A DNA stretch of 64,000 bases from Branchinecta lynchi (GCA_023053575.1 JAKZAP010000003.1:32184228-32248227), one strand, 5' to 3'; shown: positions 45,350 through 56,767, numbered from the stretch's first letter. The notes: a model not told the origin generated them from the sequence alone. Numbers and translations are program-made.

Positions 45350-45660
45350 ATTTGCCCGAATAAGATATTTATAGTCGGTAGAAGCTTCAGTTATTTATTG
45401 CAGGTTTATTTCCTAAGTAATTTGCCCGAATAAGATATTTATAGTCGGTAGAAGCTTCAGTTATTTATTGCAGGTTTATTTCCTTCCCCGACGTTGACCC
45501 TGAAGATTGACAGCCTGACGAGGACGCTTCCCAGGAAGGCCCGAAAATGCCGAAATATTGCTGCTATAGCATCGTAGCTGACGTATCCATTATATGAATT
45601 ATTTGAATATATGTTTCAAAGTCAGCTTGGGGTCAAGGAATATGAATTTTTTTCTAAAAA
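45350..45660 (+). repeat. Short tandem duplication joined to a hammerhead-like element fragment
   Basis: About 69 bp (AATTTGCCCGAATAAGATAT to GTTTATTTCCT) is directly duplicated at about 45350-45418 and 45419-45487. It is followed by CTGACGAGGAC...CCCGAAAATG (45525-45546) and the usual tail GTTTCAAAGTCAGCTTGGGG. It may be a larger target duplication or an unequal-exchange product. Confidence 0.55.
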
Positions 45661-46139
45661 TTAAAAACAAAAATCCGCTTGTTCGTTGAACAAGTTAGAT
45701 ACTCTAGAAAGTTGACGTTCGGCCCGTTTTTGTTCACGCCTCTGTTCTAGCTATTGTATTCTGCTTCGAAATCCAGATTTTCGTTAAAATAAATAGGAGC
45801 AAATATGCACAGATTTAAGTTTCAACTTTCTAATCAAACCGATAGAAATATTTCTGAGGAAATCTGTAGAAATCTGTCACGAATTCTTGTTCGTGAGGAA
45901 AATACTGTTGGCTCTAGTTGCATGCTTCAATTCAATTTAGTTTATTCGTTAAAAATCTTGAATGGAGGTAAGCCGACTAGTTAATTTTACGTCAACAATG
46001 TATACACTAAAATTATAATATTTAAGACTGAATAATGTATATATAGCTAAATCACATATCCGACTATGGCCCACAACTGGCCATTTGTCTGTCAAGTCAA
46101 ATGGCCTCAAATAACCTGTCAATAAAATTACAGTGATTA

Positions 46140-46325
46140 ATATCACTTAATCTAAGTCTCAAAATTCATAATATTTATAATTAACAACAATTATACTAAA
46201 ATAAGCAAAATATAAATAACCTTAAAATCTAACGGAAAATATTATGCTTGTATGTACAGTTCTAGAGAAAAAGAGGTCCCCTCCCCTTCACATTCGAATG
46301 GGTTGGTTTAGACATTTGGTTGAAA
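46140..46325 (-). repeat. Inverted copy of the segment before the 49.5-kb retroelement
   Basis: Reverse complement of about 49385-49560: both contain CTAACGGAAAATATTATG and GAGGTCCCCTCCCC/GGGGAGGGGACCTC blocks. It probably marks the same retroelement family or a shared insertion hot spot. Confidence 0.6.
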
Positions 46326-46360
46326 CCCGGAGTCTTCGAAGTTGCCAATCTTGGAGATCT

Positions 46361-47893
46361 TTTAAAACAAGACCAGAGGTTTCGATGGGATCCCAAAAAT
46401 TCAATACTTGATCCAGACAATTGGGTCTTGTCTTCACCAGATCCAGTCTTCGCCAGAATTGAACATTTTTACTATTAAAGGACACCTGAATGAAGAGTAC
46501 CAAGTATCATCCCTATCTGTATGACTCCCATTAACATTGCCTGAAGAAAACCCGATCCAAATACTAAATAGTGTTTCCAAGCTATGATTTATGCCCCATT
46601 TTGCATCTGTCCTTATTTCAGTACCGAACAATTTTAGAAATGAACAAATGTCTCCAATCAACCCTTCTTCTGGAATATTTTTTAACCAGGAACGCCCAAA
46701 CGTATATCTAGAAGATATTCCAATACGATCCGGCCAGCGCTGTACAAGATTTGAATGAATTGCGCTTTTTATCTTGGAGTCTGCATGTGCAAACCTCCAG
46801 AAACGAACATCCCTATTTTGAAAACGTCACGCTCAGGAGAAGAATGCTCTCCGTGGCCATGTCTGTAAATGCATTTCCGTGCTGTGTTCAAGTATGGTTT
46901 CATTGTTCAGGTGTCCTTTAAAATTCAGAAACAGATTAAGGCCAAATAGCTAATCATCTGAGAAAACCAAGTTCAGATATGGATTCAGCATGTGTTTACT
47001 CCTATAAGTCATATCTGTTTTGAACTACCTGTCCGGCGAAAAAAGAAAGCTAAAAAACGAACTCAGCGTATCTTCTTTCCCCAATATTGAACATCTAATC
47101 AACTTCAAATAAACATCTAACTTATAACAAATTATCCGGCTCCAGCCGGATTTCGGTCGAACTTTATGTCCGGGTAAAAAATGATTGTCATACACGGATT
47201 CAGCATCTCTTCTTACCCCTAAATCAGATATCTAATCAACTACAAATAAAACTTGAACTTTTAATAAATTTCCGGTTTTGTCAGGGTTCCGGGCGAACTA
47301 CTTGTCAGGGTAGAAAATTGTTTCCCCAGAAGTGTTTAGCATGTTTTCTTACCCCTAAACTGAACAATCTAGTCAACCCCAAATAAGACTTTTACTTTTA
47401 ACAAAGTTTCCGGTTTTGGCCGGATTCCGGACGAACTACGTACCCGGCAAGAAAATGGTTTTCACCGTCGAGTTCAGCATGTCTTCCTACCCTAAATCGA
47501 ACATCTAATCAACTTCAAATAAAACTTTTTACTTTTAACAGACTTTCCGGTTTTGGCCGGATTCCGGGCGAACTACTTGTCTGATGACAAAATGGTTTTC
47601 ACCATCATGTTCAGCATATCTTCTTACCCCATAATCGACTATCACATTTAAAAATATTTTATTTGCCCCTTAATTTATACCCCTCCCCCACCCCTAAATG
47701 TAGTGCTACAGAGCCCATCTACGAACTTGACCTTACTCTTGACCCAAAGAATCCTCATACCAAGTTTCATCAAATTATCTCATTCCCTTTGAGAGTTATA
47801 GCGCGCACACACGGAAAGACAGACGGATGGACGGACGGACAGCTTTTGCGATGTCATAGGTATCCCTCCACTTACGTTTTGGGATCCCAAAAA
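46361..47893 (-). repeat. Helentron/pearl-like element, family B copy 6, with nested MITE
   Basis: Reverse-oriented: from AACAAGACCAGAGG at the left to GTTTTGGGATCCC at 47876-47890. It has five diverged tandem units with TTCAGCATGTCTTC and a (GGAC)n tract near 47826-47841. The TTAA MITE at 46479-46917 interrupts it at a TTAA that is intact in copy 1 (near 4915). Confidence 0.7.
46479..46917. mobile_element. TTAA MITE, family 3 copy 2
   Basis: AGGACACCTGAATGAAGAG and TTCAGGTGTCCT ends, TTAA on both sides (46475-46478, 46918-46921). 439 bp. Its flanks join perfectly as ATTTTTACTATTAA and TTAAAATTCAGAAACAG, the uninterrupted family B sequence. Confidence 0.85.
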
Positions 47894-48359
47894 TCATAGA
47901 ACAAAAAATTCATGTATCCTACTGACCAGCTTATGTTCAATCAGTCAAAGTAATCAATCAATCAACAACCAATCAATACTTTTTGACTAACTGACACATT
48001 CGTGATCTTGGCAGGACTATCTGCGGCCTAAAGTACGTGTTCGAACTTGAACAGCATACCTCTCTTTGGTGCTAACTAAAATTTAGCCGATTATCTACGG
48101 GTCGTGACGTCATACAAAAAATCTATATTTTCCATTTACTAACGGAACTGATTGTCCGTACTAGAACCGTTTATAAGTGAAACGCGTCCGGCGCCTCGCT
48201 GGCCGCTCGGCTCTATATGTATTAGATACAAATATATATTCTGCAACATTAATTTAACTGAATTTTCCTATTTCTTTCATGACGTCAAGAAAAGGTCACG
48301 GCCGTAGATAATCGGCTAAAGTTTAGTCAATATCCTCTCTTATTTTCAAACGTACGTAC

Positions 48360-48494
48360 CTCGTTTTTCTTCACCTTGGGTCTTGGCAGAGCCATCAGCT
48401 CCGGTCTGTTCTATGCCCATGGCTTTCATTTGGTCGTCCTGCTTTTGTTTCTGCTTCAGAAAGGCATTTGGGTCCGACAAAGCGTCCATCAGGC
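48360..48494 (-). CDS. PLCB4: PLC-beta exon after the C2 domain
   Basis: Acceptor TTTTCCAG|GC (phase 1) and donor CGAG|GTACGT (phase 1). It encodes LMDALSDPNAFLKQKQKQDD, then QMKAMGIEQTGADG and TQGEEKR. 'DALSDP..FL.....+..QM.AMGIE' follows the C2 domain in PLCB4-type proteins, more closely than in PLCB1-3 as I recall them. It is the main reason for the PLCB4/norpA assignment along with the C2 exons. Confidence 0.92.
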
Positions 48495-48759
48495 CTGGAA
48501 AAGTTGTTACAGAAATGAAATACCTATAATACTACCTTGCTATATATAAAAGATGAAATCCTGTAGTCTTATATATGTGAAGCACCTGCTCCATTTGTCA
48601 AAATTATGCTATAACCATACTTTAGCGGAGAAATTCAAAATTCTAGGTACAAGGGTACCCTTTGGATGTTTACTCGTCGCTTTAAAAAATCCTGGAAAAC
48701 CGGGTACAACCAGCGCATGCGTTATCCACTGCATCCTGACCGAAAACTGAAAATTGTCT

Positions 48760-49385
48760 TTTCTATCTTTTATTTATTTTTCTTACATTTACTCCGCTTT
48801 TTACCGATTGCAATTTCGTCTGGTTGTCGGTCGGCCTGTCCCACGATTGCGAGTTAGGGTACTTCCAGATGTGCTAGGACGATGAAACTTGGCAGGCGTA
48901 TCAAGGACTCGAACAAACTAACTTCAAAATAATCGGTTTCCCGATCCGACCATCTGGGGGTGAGTGGAGGGAGGGTGAATCTGGAAAATTTAGTCGTGCG
49001 TTACTTTCGAACGGGTGATCGGATTCGAATGAAACCTAATAAGTGAACAGAAGACATGTCTTTGATGTCCCATTTCAAGTCTGGACCAGATTCGAAAGCT
49101 GTGGAGGAGTTGGTGGTAGGGGGGGGGGGGTTGATCTCATGAAACGGTTAGACTGGAGGGCTCGGGGTGGAACTTGCTTGGAAGAACAAGTAGGCTACCT
49201 GCTCTAGATAAATCGTTTACACAATCGGAAGGTATCCGGACATTTGGAGGGGGCGGGGAGGGACGCGGAATTCCGCGGTTTTGAGGATTTTCCTGATAAA
49301 ACTTGGCAGGCATGCAGGGACCTGATCAAACTGATCTGGGACTAGTAATTTTCTCGATCCAATCATTATGGGACCAAATGTCTAA
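48760..49385 (+). repeat. Family A element fragment
   Basis: CCGTGATTGCAATTTCGTC-like start, GTTGTCGGTCGGCC, GATGAAACTTGGCAGGCG, GATCCGACC and poly-G at 49123-49132. It ends at the retroelement-associated segment beginning CCAAATGTCTAAACC. Confidence 0.55.
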
Positions 49386-50335
49386 ACCAACCCATTCGAA
49401 AGTGAAGGGGAGGGGACCTCTTTTTCTCTTGAACTGTACATACAAACATAATATTTTCCGTTAGATTTTTAGGTCATTTATATTTTGCTGATTTTAGTAT
49501 AATTGTTGTTAATTGTAAATATTATGAATTTTGAGAACAAGATTAAGTGATATGACTGTAAATGACAGTAAATCGTGCACTATGACAATTTCATTTTTTA
49601 AGTCTTTCATCCCTACTTTTTCACCTGAAATTTCGGATTCTTTGAAAGTGGAAAAACTTAAACTCCTAGGGATAATCCTAACTAATGATTTAAAATGGGA
49701 AGCGCAGACGACTAGCATGATAAAGCGAGGGAATGCCGGACTTCAAATGCTAAAGCTCATGTCTAGGCATGGGGCACCCACTACACATTTGTTCCGAATA
49801 TATGTTTCTTTTATCCGACCAAACCTAGAATATGGAGCACCTGTTTGGCATTTTGGCCTTACGGTCGAACAGACCGCTAGACTTGAAAAGATTCAAAAAA
49901 GAGCCCTGATCATAGCGTCAAAGGTGGCCGAGAGGTCTTATGAAGAGTTACTGCGTGAATTTAAAATCACTTCTCTACACGATCGAAGACTGAAACTCTG
50001 CATGGAGTTTGGTGTAATATCCCTGAACCACCCAGTTCATAAAAATATTTTTCCTTCTAAAAAGCTGGCGAGAAGGCTCCCTCGCAAGGTAGCTACTGCG
50101 GTTGAGAAATTGCAGCCAACTAAATGTAACCTCCAGAGGTTCGAAAAGAGTTTTGTTCCGTCTTTTGTGAAGTTGTTTAACGAGGTAAATTGAGATGTTA
50201 TTCATTTTTAATGTTATTTATGACTGTTGAAATACGCTTACATGTTAACTGACTATACCAAACAAATTTGGCGTTAGCCACGATAAGTTTTTGGCGAATA
50301 AAAAGATTTATCTATCTATCTATCTATCTATCTAT
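49385..50335 (+). pseudogene. 5'-truncated CR1/RTE-like retrotransposon with (TCTA)n tail
   Basis: The 220-codon ORF at 49531-50193 reads KLLGIILTNDLKWEAQTTS, SFIRPNLEYGAPVWHFGL, EKIQKRALIIAS and SFVPSFVKLFNEVN. It is clearly related to the ORF at 44725-45336 and covers the same RT thumb and C-terminal region. A 3' UTR of about 110 bp leads to a TCTATCTATCTATCTA tail at 50306-50335. ORF intact but lacks palm and endonuclease. The ATG at 49531 need not be real. Confidence 0.8.
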
Positions 50336-50339
50336 TCCA

Positions 50340-50640
50340 ATAAAATTTAACAACATGTCCGGACCGGATCAGAAAATTGTGTGGGGGGGGATGACCGGAA
50401 AATTTGTGACCCGCTTAGACTCGAGAGATCGTGATGGAACTTGGTGGGATCAACAAACAAATGCTTTAGATAAATTATTTAGAGAACCAGATTGGATTCG
50501 GGCACTATGGGGGGAGTTGAATGGGGTGTTCCGGAATTCCATTGATCAGTTAAGGTACTTCCATGTGTGCTTGGCTGGAACGTTAAATAACCGACAAGAT
50601 CGGCTTAGAAATTGTCACTTCCCAGATTAAAGTAAAATAC
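50340..50640 (+). repeat. Family A fragment
   Basis: GGACCGGATCAGAAAATTG, GATGGAACTTGGTGGG and GGATTCGGGCACTATGGGG landmarks. Starts right after the retroelement tail. Confidence 0.5.
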
Positions 50641-50814
50641 TTTTAGGCAAAGCATATATTTTCATGATTCCCATGAGCCCATGATCATTTTTTCCTCAAG
50701 GGGTCTTACAAATGAACTTAAGGCTCCCTTAAAGTGTGCATATTAACAGCAAAGTGAAAGAATACTTTTGATCGAACGGGTTTTGCTTAAAAATTAATTT
50801 CTAGCACTCGTTGC

Positions 50815-51710
50815 GTCACTTTTTGGGGATATTGGTCTACGGCTGAATGTCGGTAAGTGCGAATATCTGCATTTTAACGGTTCTCCTTCCCCTGGTCCAC
50901 TATATAGCCAGGTATTTAAGATTCCTCATGTTCTTTCTCTTAGATGGCTGGGTATTACAGTAACGCTCAAGTTCAAGTTTTATTATTTAATCATACATAT
51001 TTAACAATATTCACAAAACGTCCCCAGCAGGGAGACTGGCTCGAAAGCCGGGCGAGTTCTTTTCCGTCTTTCCGCGGTACTGCACTTATCGACATTAAGC
51101 GTAACTTACAAATAGGGTACCCGAAGATTGTAGCAAATCGGGCAAGTACAGAAGAACAGCTCTAGCGAAACTTTACGCTTCTTTTCGCGACCCGGCTGTG
51201 CTTTTCTCGGTTGGTCTGTTTGATATTTCGGTCTGTCGGTCTGTCCGCATTTTGCTAGTTTGGGCACAAAACAATTGTTTTTGTGGAAGTTTTTATCCAA
51301 AGTGGTCAAACGTATAATGGATTTTTCGAGTGGGCCGTTTTCTGGGTGTAAGCTTCTGCGCTTTCCCAGACGGATGGTAAATTGTAAATATACACAGAGC
51401 TCAAAATTGTAAATAATCACAGATTTGTACATATACACTTTTAACACACACATTTTATCTTTCGTTATTTTATTTTTATCTGCATCCGCACCGTTTTCTT
51501 CTGTTTTTTTAGTTACATCTCGTCTTATTGTCTGTTGGTTCCGCATCGTTCTCCTGTTGTGATTGTGGTGGATTTTATGATTTAGTTTTGTTTTGTTTTT
51601 CGCTGAGGACGGTTTGCTGGAAGTGCAACCGAAATATCCGAATTTATATTTATCCCTCGCACATCATCCTAGAGGGATAATTAGCTGATCAAGAAAAAAC
51701 CCCGAAAATC
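50815..51710 (+). pseudogene. Reverse transcriptase relic and 3' UTR of a second retroelement family
   Basis: LRLNVGKCEYLHFNG and VLSLRWLGI in one frame at about 50835-50965 match the RT palm-to-thumb segment ('L..N..KCE...F.G' and 'WLG'). A second frame then gives LIDIKRNLQIGYPKIVAN, as at 31.5 kb. The 3' part, to GATAATTAGCTGATCAAG, resembles 35040-35200. Multiple shifts; dead. Confidence 0.5.
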
Positions 51711-51719
51711 ACGGTTTTC

Positions 51720-52618
51720 TATTTCTTACAAAAAGTTGCATGCAAGACTATGTAATAGTAAAAAATACTATCATTTAATGTGCCTCAGACTGGTCCAATC
51801 TTAAGCAGTAGTATCCAGTGCCATTCTGTTTTGCCATAGTAGCATCCAGTCTTGGTTAATAGTCAAGAACAGTAGAATGCAGTAACACGGTAGCCTTGAA
51901 ATACAGTTAGTACTGCATGCTACTTTTTCGTACAACTTCATAACTTTGGAAAGGGTAACTGGACATGCGTGAAACTTGACATGTGTCAAGAACAAGTGTT
52001 TCGGATATTCAGTTTCAAACCCGGACCAGATTCGATACCTGTGGGGGGAGGGACTGGAGGGGCACACCGGAAATCTCCTGAAACGCTTCCACATAAGTAA
52101 GGACAATAAAACTTGGAAGGCATATGAGCGAACCGACCAGGTTAATTTGGAAATAATCACTTCCCCGATCCAGCCATCGCGGGAGGAGTGGAGAGATGGG
52201 GAATACGGAAACTAGAGTCATACACAAATTTGGAACGGGTAATCGGACATGCATGAAACTTGATTAGTATGAAGAACAAGCGTCTCAGATTTTAAGTTCA
52301 AATCTGGCCCGGATCCGATAACTGGGGGTGGGGGTAGAGGGGGGACTTGAAATCTTCTGAAACGCTTAGGGTCGAGGGATCGGATGGAACTTGAAGGGAA
52401 GAACGAGCATTAACCAAAGATACTTTATTGACAAAATAGGACCGGATCGTGTCGCAGTGGAGGGTGTCGGTAGGATTTCTTGGATTTCTGCGGTGATCAC
52501 GAGTTAGGGTACTTCCAGATGTACTATGACCATGAAATTTGGCAGACATATTAGGTACTCTCCTAGGTCGTACAACTTCATACTACTATTTTTAGACAAA
52601 TTTGTCATCGGGTAGTTA
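51720..52618. mobile_element. MITE with TACCCGATG-like termini, copy 3, split by family A
   Basis: Left half has TTACAAAAAGTTGCATGC and a CAGTAGTATCCAGT block. Right end ACAAATTTGTCATCGGGTA. Between about 51940 and 52560 a family A fragment intervenes, so family A landed in an existing MITE here. Confidence 0.55.
51940..52560 (+). repeat. Family A fragment nested in a MITE
   Basis: Units with ACCAGATTCGATACCTGTGG, AAACTTGGAAGGC, CCCCGATCCAGCC and GGATCGGATGGAACTTG. Two diverged units are visible. No CCGT tract. Confidence 0.5.
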
Positions 52619-52686
52619 TGCAACTGCCAAAGTTATGGACAACTACAGTAGCTTATTGTAAAACAAACTTAGTAAATATATCTTAC

Positions 52687-52891
52687 CGCCCAGTCCATCC
52701 GGCACGTAAATTTTCAGCTCCACATTGCAGAACAACATTGGTAAGGACATTGGGAAGTTGGCTTCTGTCCTCAGAGAAATATGCCTGTAGCCCGCCTGCA
52801 GACCATCTAGAGGGAGAATTCGCTGACCCAACAGCTTACCGTTTTCATCATAAACACCAAATCGAAGTACAGCCAAATCAGGCAAGACAAC
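52687..52891 (-). CDS. PLCB4: PLC-beta C2 domain, second exon
   Basis: Acceptor CTTTACAG|GTT (phase 0) and donor GGCG|GTAAGA (phase 1). It encodes [39 protein letters not shown] and ending with YVPDGLGG. This is the second half of the C2 beta-sandwich of PLC-beta, just before the linker. In the family this C2 domain packs on the catalytic barrel and binds G-alpha-q. Very well conserved. Confidence 0.95.
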
Positions 52892-53849
52892 CTGTAAAGT
52901 GCAAAAGTGGATAAATCGCAAACAAATTTCAACGTCTAGGTCAGCATCACCACTTAATTAACTTTAAGCTGTAAGTAAGTAAGTAAATGTTTATTACCTG
53001 TATTTAGAAAATGTCATAAACACATGACATTTTCTATAACAGTTACGCAATATAAGAGTGATTAAGCCAGGGGTAGTTCCATTTCGCCAGGAAATTTGAA
53101 ATCACCCGATTCACTGCGATACTGGGGTCCGCAATCTTGTGTTTTTCAATCACCAATTCGGACTTTTACACCGTCGGAAGCTTAACAACTTTTAAAGGAG
53201 AACTGACGCACTTTACTAATACTGCATTATTTTCCTTCCCAATAACATACGCCATCACCATCCGCCTATTTTCGATTTTCTGCTTCCTTGTAACATTCAA
53301 CACAAGGATGCGCATACATGTACGAAATTTCAACTTGTGACATTGTAAAATCTGTCTCAAATAAAACAGAAAAACGAGATTTTTGGTGTTTTTTTTCTTC
53401 TCAAAATCCGTCTGGACCCTAACGACAAACATGACCACCGCACTTACCAGAATGACCTTGCAAACATACATGCAACCTGCAACCTGAGTGCTGAGTAGAA
53501 TGTTGACAGCAGCTCACCAGAGGGAAGACTGGCGCCTATTCATGGATGCCCTGGACAGGGTTGTCACATCAAAATATTTAGAGAGTCACTTTGGGCCCAA
53601 AATAGAGAGTGAATTGGGAGTGAAATTTATTTCATGAATTGTTCGCTTTTGGTCGAAATCGCCTCTGTAAAAATGACACATCTTAATTTTACTTTCATGA
53701 AAAAAACTTGGCATAGTCACTTCTGGTAGGAATCCCTGCTGCAAAAACGACACATTTGGTCATTTTTGAAATAGAGTGATTTTTATGTCCTACGTAGGAC
53801 ATGAGTGACAAAATCAAAACAGAGTGACACTTCACACTATCGTGCGGCA

Positions 53850-54215
53850 TGTGTCAACCTTGGCCCTGGATGCCTCAGGTGGAGGATATCCTCCCCCCAG
53901 ATTTTTCAGCGGCAAGAGTAAGGCCTGAGAGAGTGGTAGCCCAGCTAATACCCAAATTGCAGCCAATTAAGCACACAACGACTCGTTACCTAATAAGTTT
54001 TGTTCCCGCCTTCGTCAGCCTTTTTAACTCGCATCATTAACTGTAAATAGATTTGAATATTTTGTGCTATGTTTGGCAAGTATTAGTTATATCCAAACTA
54101 GTGTAGAGTTATCTTTTGTCTATGATTAGTGTTAATATGGACGAGAACCACCAAATCGGCTTGACCGTTGTATCGGTTTTAAAAATAAACTGAATCGAAA
54201 CTGAACTGAATTGGC
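53850..54215 (+). pseudogene. CR1/RTE-like retrotransposon 3' relic
   Basis: The frame reads ILPPDFSAARVRPERVVAQL, then IPKLQPIKH and SFVPAFVSLFN before a stop. It matches the last 60 residues of the ORF at 44725-45336. The UTR ends with AAACTGAATCGAAACTGAAC, a tail like other copies. Confidence 0.6.
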
Positions 54216-54639
54216 ACAGGACTAAGATGTACGGTAAGGACTCCAACAGCATCCCACCCTGCCAGTCAATTGCCTACTACCAATATTCTTCGATGTCAGA
54301 ATTCCCGAGACCTGTTAGCGTTTTGTGCGAAAATTTGATCGTCACTTGTAAAAAAAAAAAAAAAAAAAAAGGTGGGAAAGGTTTCAGCATGAATGAATGA
54401 TTTAATCCGTAATATCTTTAAATACATAAAAATAGCTTTTGATGCATTCAAATAAAGACACTTCAGGCACTATCAATCAACTCGACAGGTCAATATTACT
54501 TATTTGATAACATTAAAATTCCTCTCCATAAGCCTATACATGCCTGGCGGTGCTGATCTCCAATTTTTGCCCTCAGCCAGATACCCATTTAAAGCTGGGT
54601 GGACTTTTGCTTGTCTTTAAGGTAACGCCACAAACCCCC

Positions 54640-54730
54640 GACCCAAGACAAACGGTAGGCACTACCAAGACTTGAACCAGCGACCCTTCGCTTACGAGTT
54701 GCGTGCCTATCGCCATTCGGCGATAGACGG
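54640..54730 (-). repeat. tRNA-derived SINE segment
   Basis: On the minus strand GGCGATAGGCACGCAACTC resembles a tRNA A box region and GGTTCAAGTCTTGG a B box. The arms do not fold into a complete cloverleaf, so I do not call a tRNA gene. Confidence 0.45.
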
Positions 54731-55120
54731 ACGTTGTCACTGTGTGTTATATATTATAAAGACAAGTTCCGAACCGTGACGTGGCGAACTAGCCAGCTGC
54801 CCAGGTCCCATACCATAGACGGGAGCTGAAGCGGATAAATGTGTTCTTGAACTAGCCTGCTTGTCCATTTGCTAAAGTCAAACCGAGTAAAAAAAAAAAA
54901 AGTAAAGCTTATTTTTAGCTAAATTACCAAAAAGGGACCTGCGTGGAGCCCCGGAGCCCTGGAACGCTTATATCCGGTCCTGCTTTCATCCGCAGGTCCA
55001 TGGCTGCAAACTGTGCGGCGGGGAGAAAATATCCTTGATGTGTTTCGGCGGATTGCGACAAACATATGCTTATCTATAGGGTTAAAAACGTGGTCTTCAC
55101 CAATGACCGAAAAACCGTAC

Positions 55121-55285
55121 CTTTCGGAACAGGAAGGGCTCTTCATTATAAACCGGATTCAAACCGTTTGCGGGAATCATTCGCGTCCGGAACTCCTTTC
55201 GGATTGTATCAGTGGGAAGGCCATACATGTCAACTTCGACGTAGGTACCGACTTTGCTGCTTGACAAGAACTGACCGGCTATGAC
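55121..55285 (-). CDS. PLCB4: PLC-beta C2 domain, first exon
   Basis: Acceptor TCTTTTTAG|GTC and donor AAAG|GTACGG, both phase 0, giving 55 residues: [20 protein letters not shown], then [16 protein letters not shown] and [16 protein letters not shown]. This is the start of the C2 domain that follows the Y box in phosphoinositide-specific PLC-beta. The catalytic X and Y boxes, PH domain and EF hands are upstream and so lie past the Polinton, outside the window. Partial gene. Confidence 0.95.
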
Positions 55286-55575
55286 CTAAAAAGATATAAT
55301 CGTAGGTAAACCAAGGAAGGATTCGAAAAAAAATAGTATTTGCCACGATTAAAGTCCCTTGTACAGCATTTTATCTTCACGTACACTATACAAAGTTTCT
55401 CCGAGTAAGGATTGAAGTTAACTGCAGATGCTACTAGGATTAGTCTTATCTCTACTGGGATAAGATTAATCCGACTCACAGTAGCAAATAATGCAAGATT
55501 TTTTTTACAGTGTAATCTTTATCTAACCCGTGATATAGGATGTGAACATTTGTAGCGGTTGGCAGCCTATGTTCA

Positions 55576-55655
55576 CAAGCCCCACTGTGCTCAGTGTTAG
55601 AACACTGACCGTGCAAACCGAAGGTCGTGGGTTCACTTCCCGCCAAGGAGCACCT
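55576..55655 (+). repeat. tRNA-Ala-like SINE relic
   Basis: GTGCTCAGTGTTAGAACAC is close to an A box and GGTCGTGGGTTCACTTCCC to a B box, with GTGCAAA where an Ala TGC anticodon loop would be. The anticodon stem (TGACC/CCGAA) does not pair. Not a working tRNA by eye. Confidence 0.45.
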
Positions 55656-56364
55656 TTGTTTTTCAGTTTACTAGAGGTGTGCTTAGTTTACTAGAGGTAT
55701 GCTTATTTGAACAGTTACTGAAGTGTGAACAGTTCAATTTTGGGCTAAATGGTGGAATGAAGATCCAAATATCTATTCAGGTGTCTTCAGATGCCCTTGC
55801 TTACTGGTAGTTAACTTTAGTCAAAGCAATTGCATGAAAATGTCAAAGTTCAACGTCAACAAACATTCAAATAAGCATACCGCTTCTATATTTTATCTAA
55901 AGGACTCTGTTGTTCTCGTTCGTTACACTCTGGTCTGTCTCTGGTTTTTCCTCACGAAGTGTCTGGTTTTTGTCCTAGTGCGCGTTTTTGATCTCACTGG
56001 TCACGTCAATAGAACCTGCCTCGCTAGAAGCTAGCAGGTTCGGTTAGTCCACACACCTGAACCAGACATTGGTTAGTCCAAAAACGGGTTAGTAGACCGG
56101 GGAGCAGTCACCGGTGAATGTAAAAACGCGTTACAAGCAGAGATGGGCGAATCCGAATCCGGATTCGAATATTCTGCTTGTCACGCTGGATTCGGAACCG
56201 GACTCGGATTCCGAACAGTCAATCTTGCGAATCCGCTCAAATTCCTAGACTTCATTCTTCCAGTTTCCGTTTTCCCAATTTCCACACCGTGTGCTTAGGC
56301 AATCAAACTTTTTGTCTCCACTGCCAACGATCATCAGTAATCTATCAAGTTATCTGATTACCTT

Positions 56365-56520
56365 AGATATAGACTCGACCAAACTAACTTGGAAATGGTC
56401 ACTTGCCCGATCCGAACATCATGGGGGGAGAGGGAGGTTGTGGAATCCGGAAAATAGGTGCATGCATAACTTTCGAACGGGCGATCGGATCTTAATGAAA
56501 CTTGATATTTGGAACGACTT
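56365..56520 (+). repeat. Family A fragment interrupted by the Polinton
   Basis: TCACTTGCCCGATCCGAAC, GAACGGGCGATCGG and AAACTTGATATTTGGAACGA follow other family A copies (compare 741-785) up to 56520; after that position the similarity stops abruptly. Confidence 0.75.
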
Positions 56521-56523
56521 GGT

Positions 56524-56767
56524 AGTAGTATATAAAGCCGGGTTCTACTCCACCCTCCCCCCAATTTCAAAACCCTATTTTAACATCAATTTCTTAAATT
56601 TTAACATCCTTTTTACCAAATTATCCCCCTTTTTAAGAACATTTTTATTTTCTTACTTCCAAAATAAAGGATACAAGAAATGAGAATATTACCCTTTACT
56701 ACATATAAAATACTACAATATACTACTACTTCTTTTTTTTTTACATTTTTCATTTTTTATTCAAATA
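56524..56767. repeat. Putative terminal region of the Polinton
   Basis: Starts AGTAGTATATAAAGCCGGG, followed by C-rich then AT-rich sequence with no ORF. Whether it is a terminal inverted repeat needs the far end. The extent given runs to the first gene and is an upper limit. Confidence 0.5.

Larger units (their letters stand above)
48495..52686 (-). other. Intron of the PLC-beta gene
   Basis: 4.2 kb filled with repeats: family A copies at 48760-49385, 50340-50640 and 51940-52560, the retroelement at 49385-50335, the relic at 50815-51710, and the TACCCGATG MITE whose halves bracket the third family A copy. No exon seen. Confidence 0.65.
52892..55120 (-). other. Intron between the two C2 exons
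   Basis: 2.2 kb. A retroelement C-terminal relic is at 53850-54215, a tRNA-like SINE segment at 54640-54730, a poly-A run at 54350-54370. 52920-53560 and 53560-53850 have nothing recognised. Confidence 0.6.
55286..56520 (-). other. PLC-beta intron sequence up to the Polinton insertion
   Basis: Host intron. Holds a tRNA-like SINE relic at 55576-55655, a truncated hAT-like end at 56138 (CAGAGATGGGCGAATCCG) and a family A fragment at 56365-56520, which is cut by the Polinton. Confidence 0.7.

Noticed and set aside
45350..45490. Short LTRs of a retrotransposon
   Set aside because: The two copies are adjacent with nothing between, 69 bp long, with no TG...CA ends, so they are a tandem duplication.
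49531..50193. 220-codon ORF as a host gene
   Set aside because: Related to the ORF at 44725-45336, with RT thumb motifs and a microsatellite tail; it is a truncated retrotransposon.
55576..55655. tRNA gene
   Set aside because: A and B boxes are good but the anticodon stem does not pair, and the acceptor stem is short. A SINE relic is more likely.
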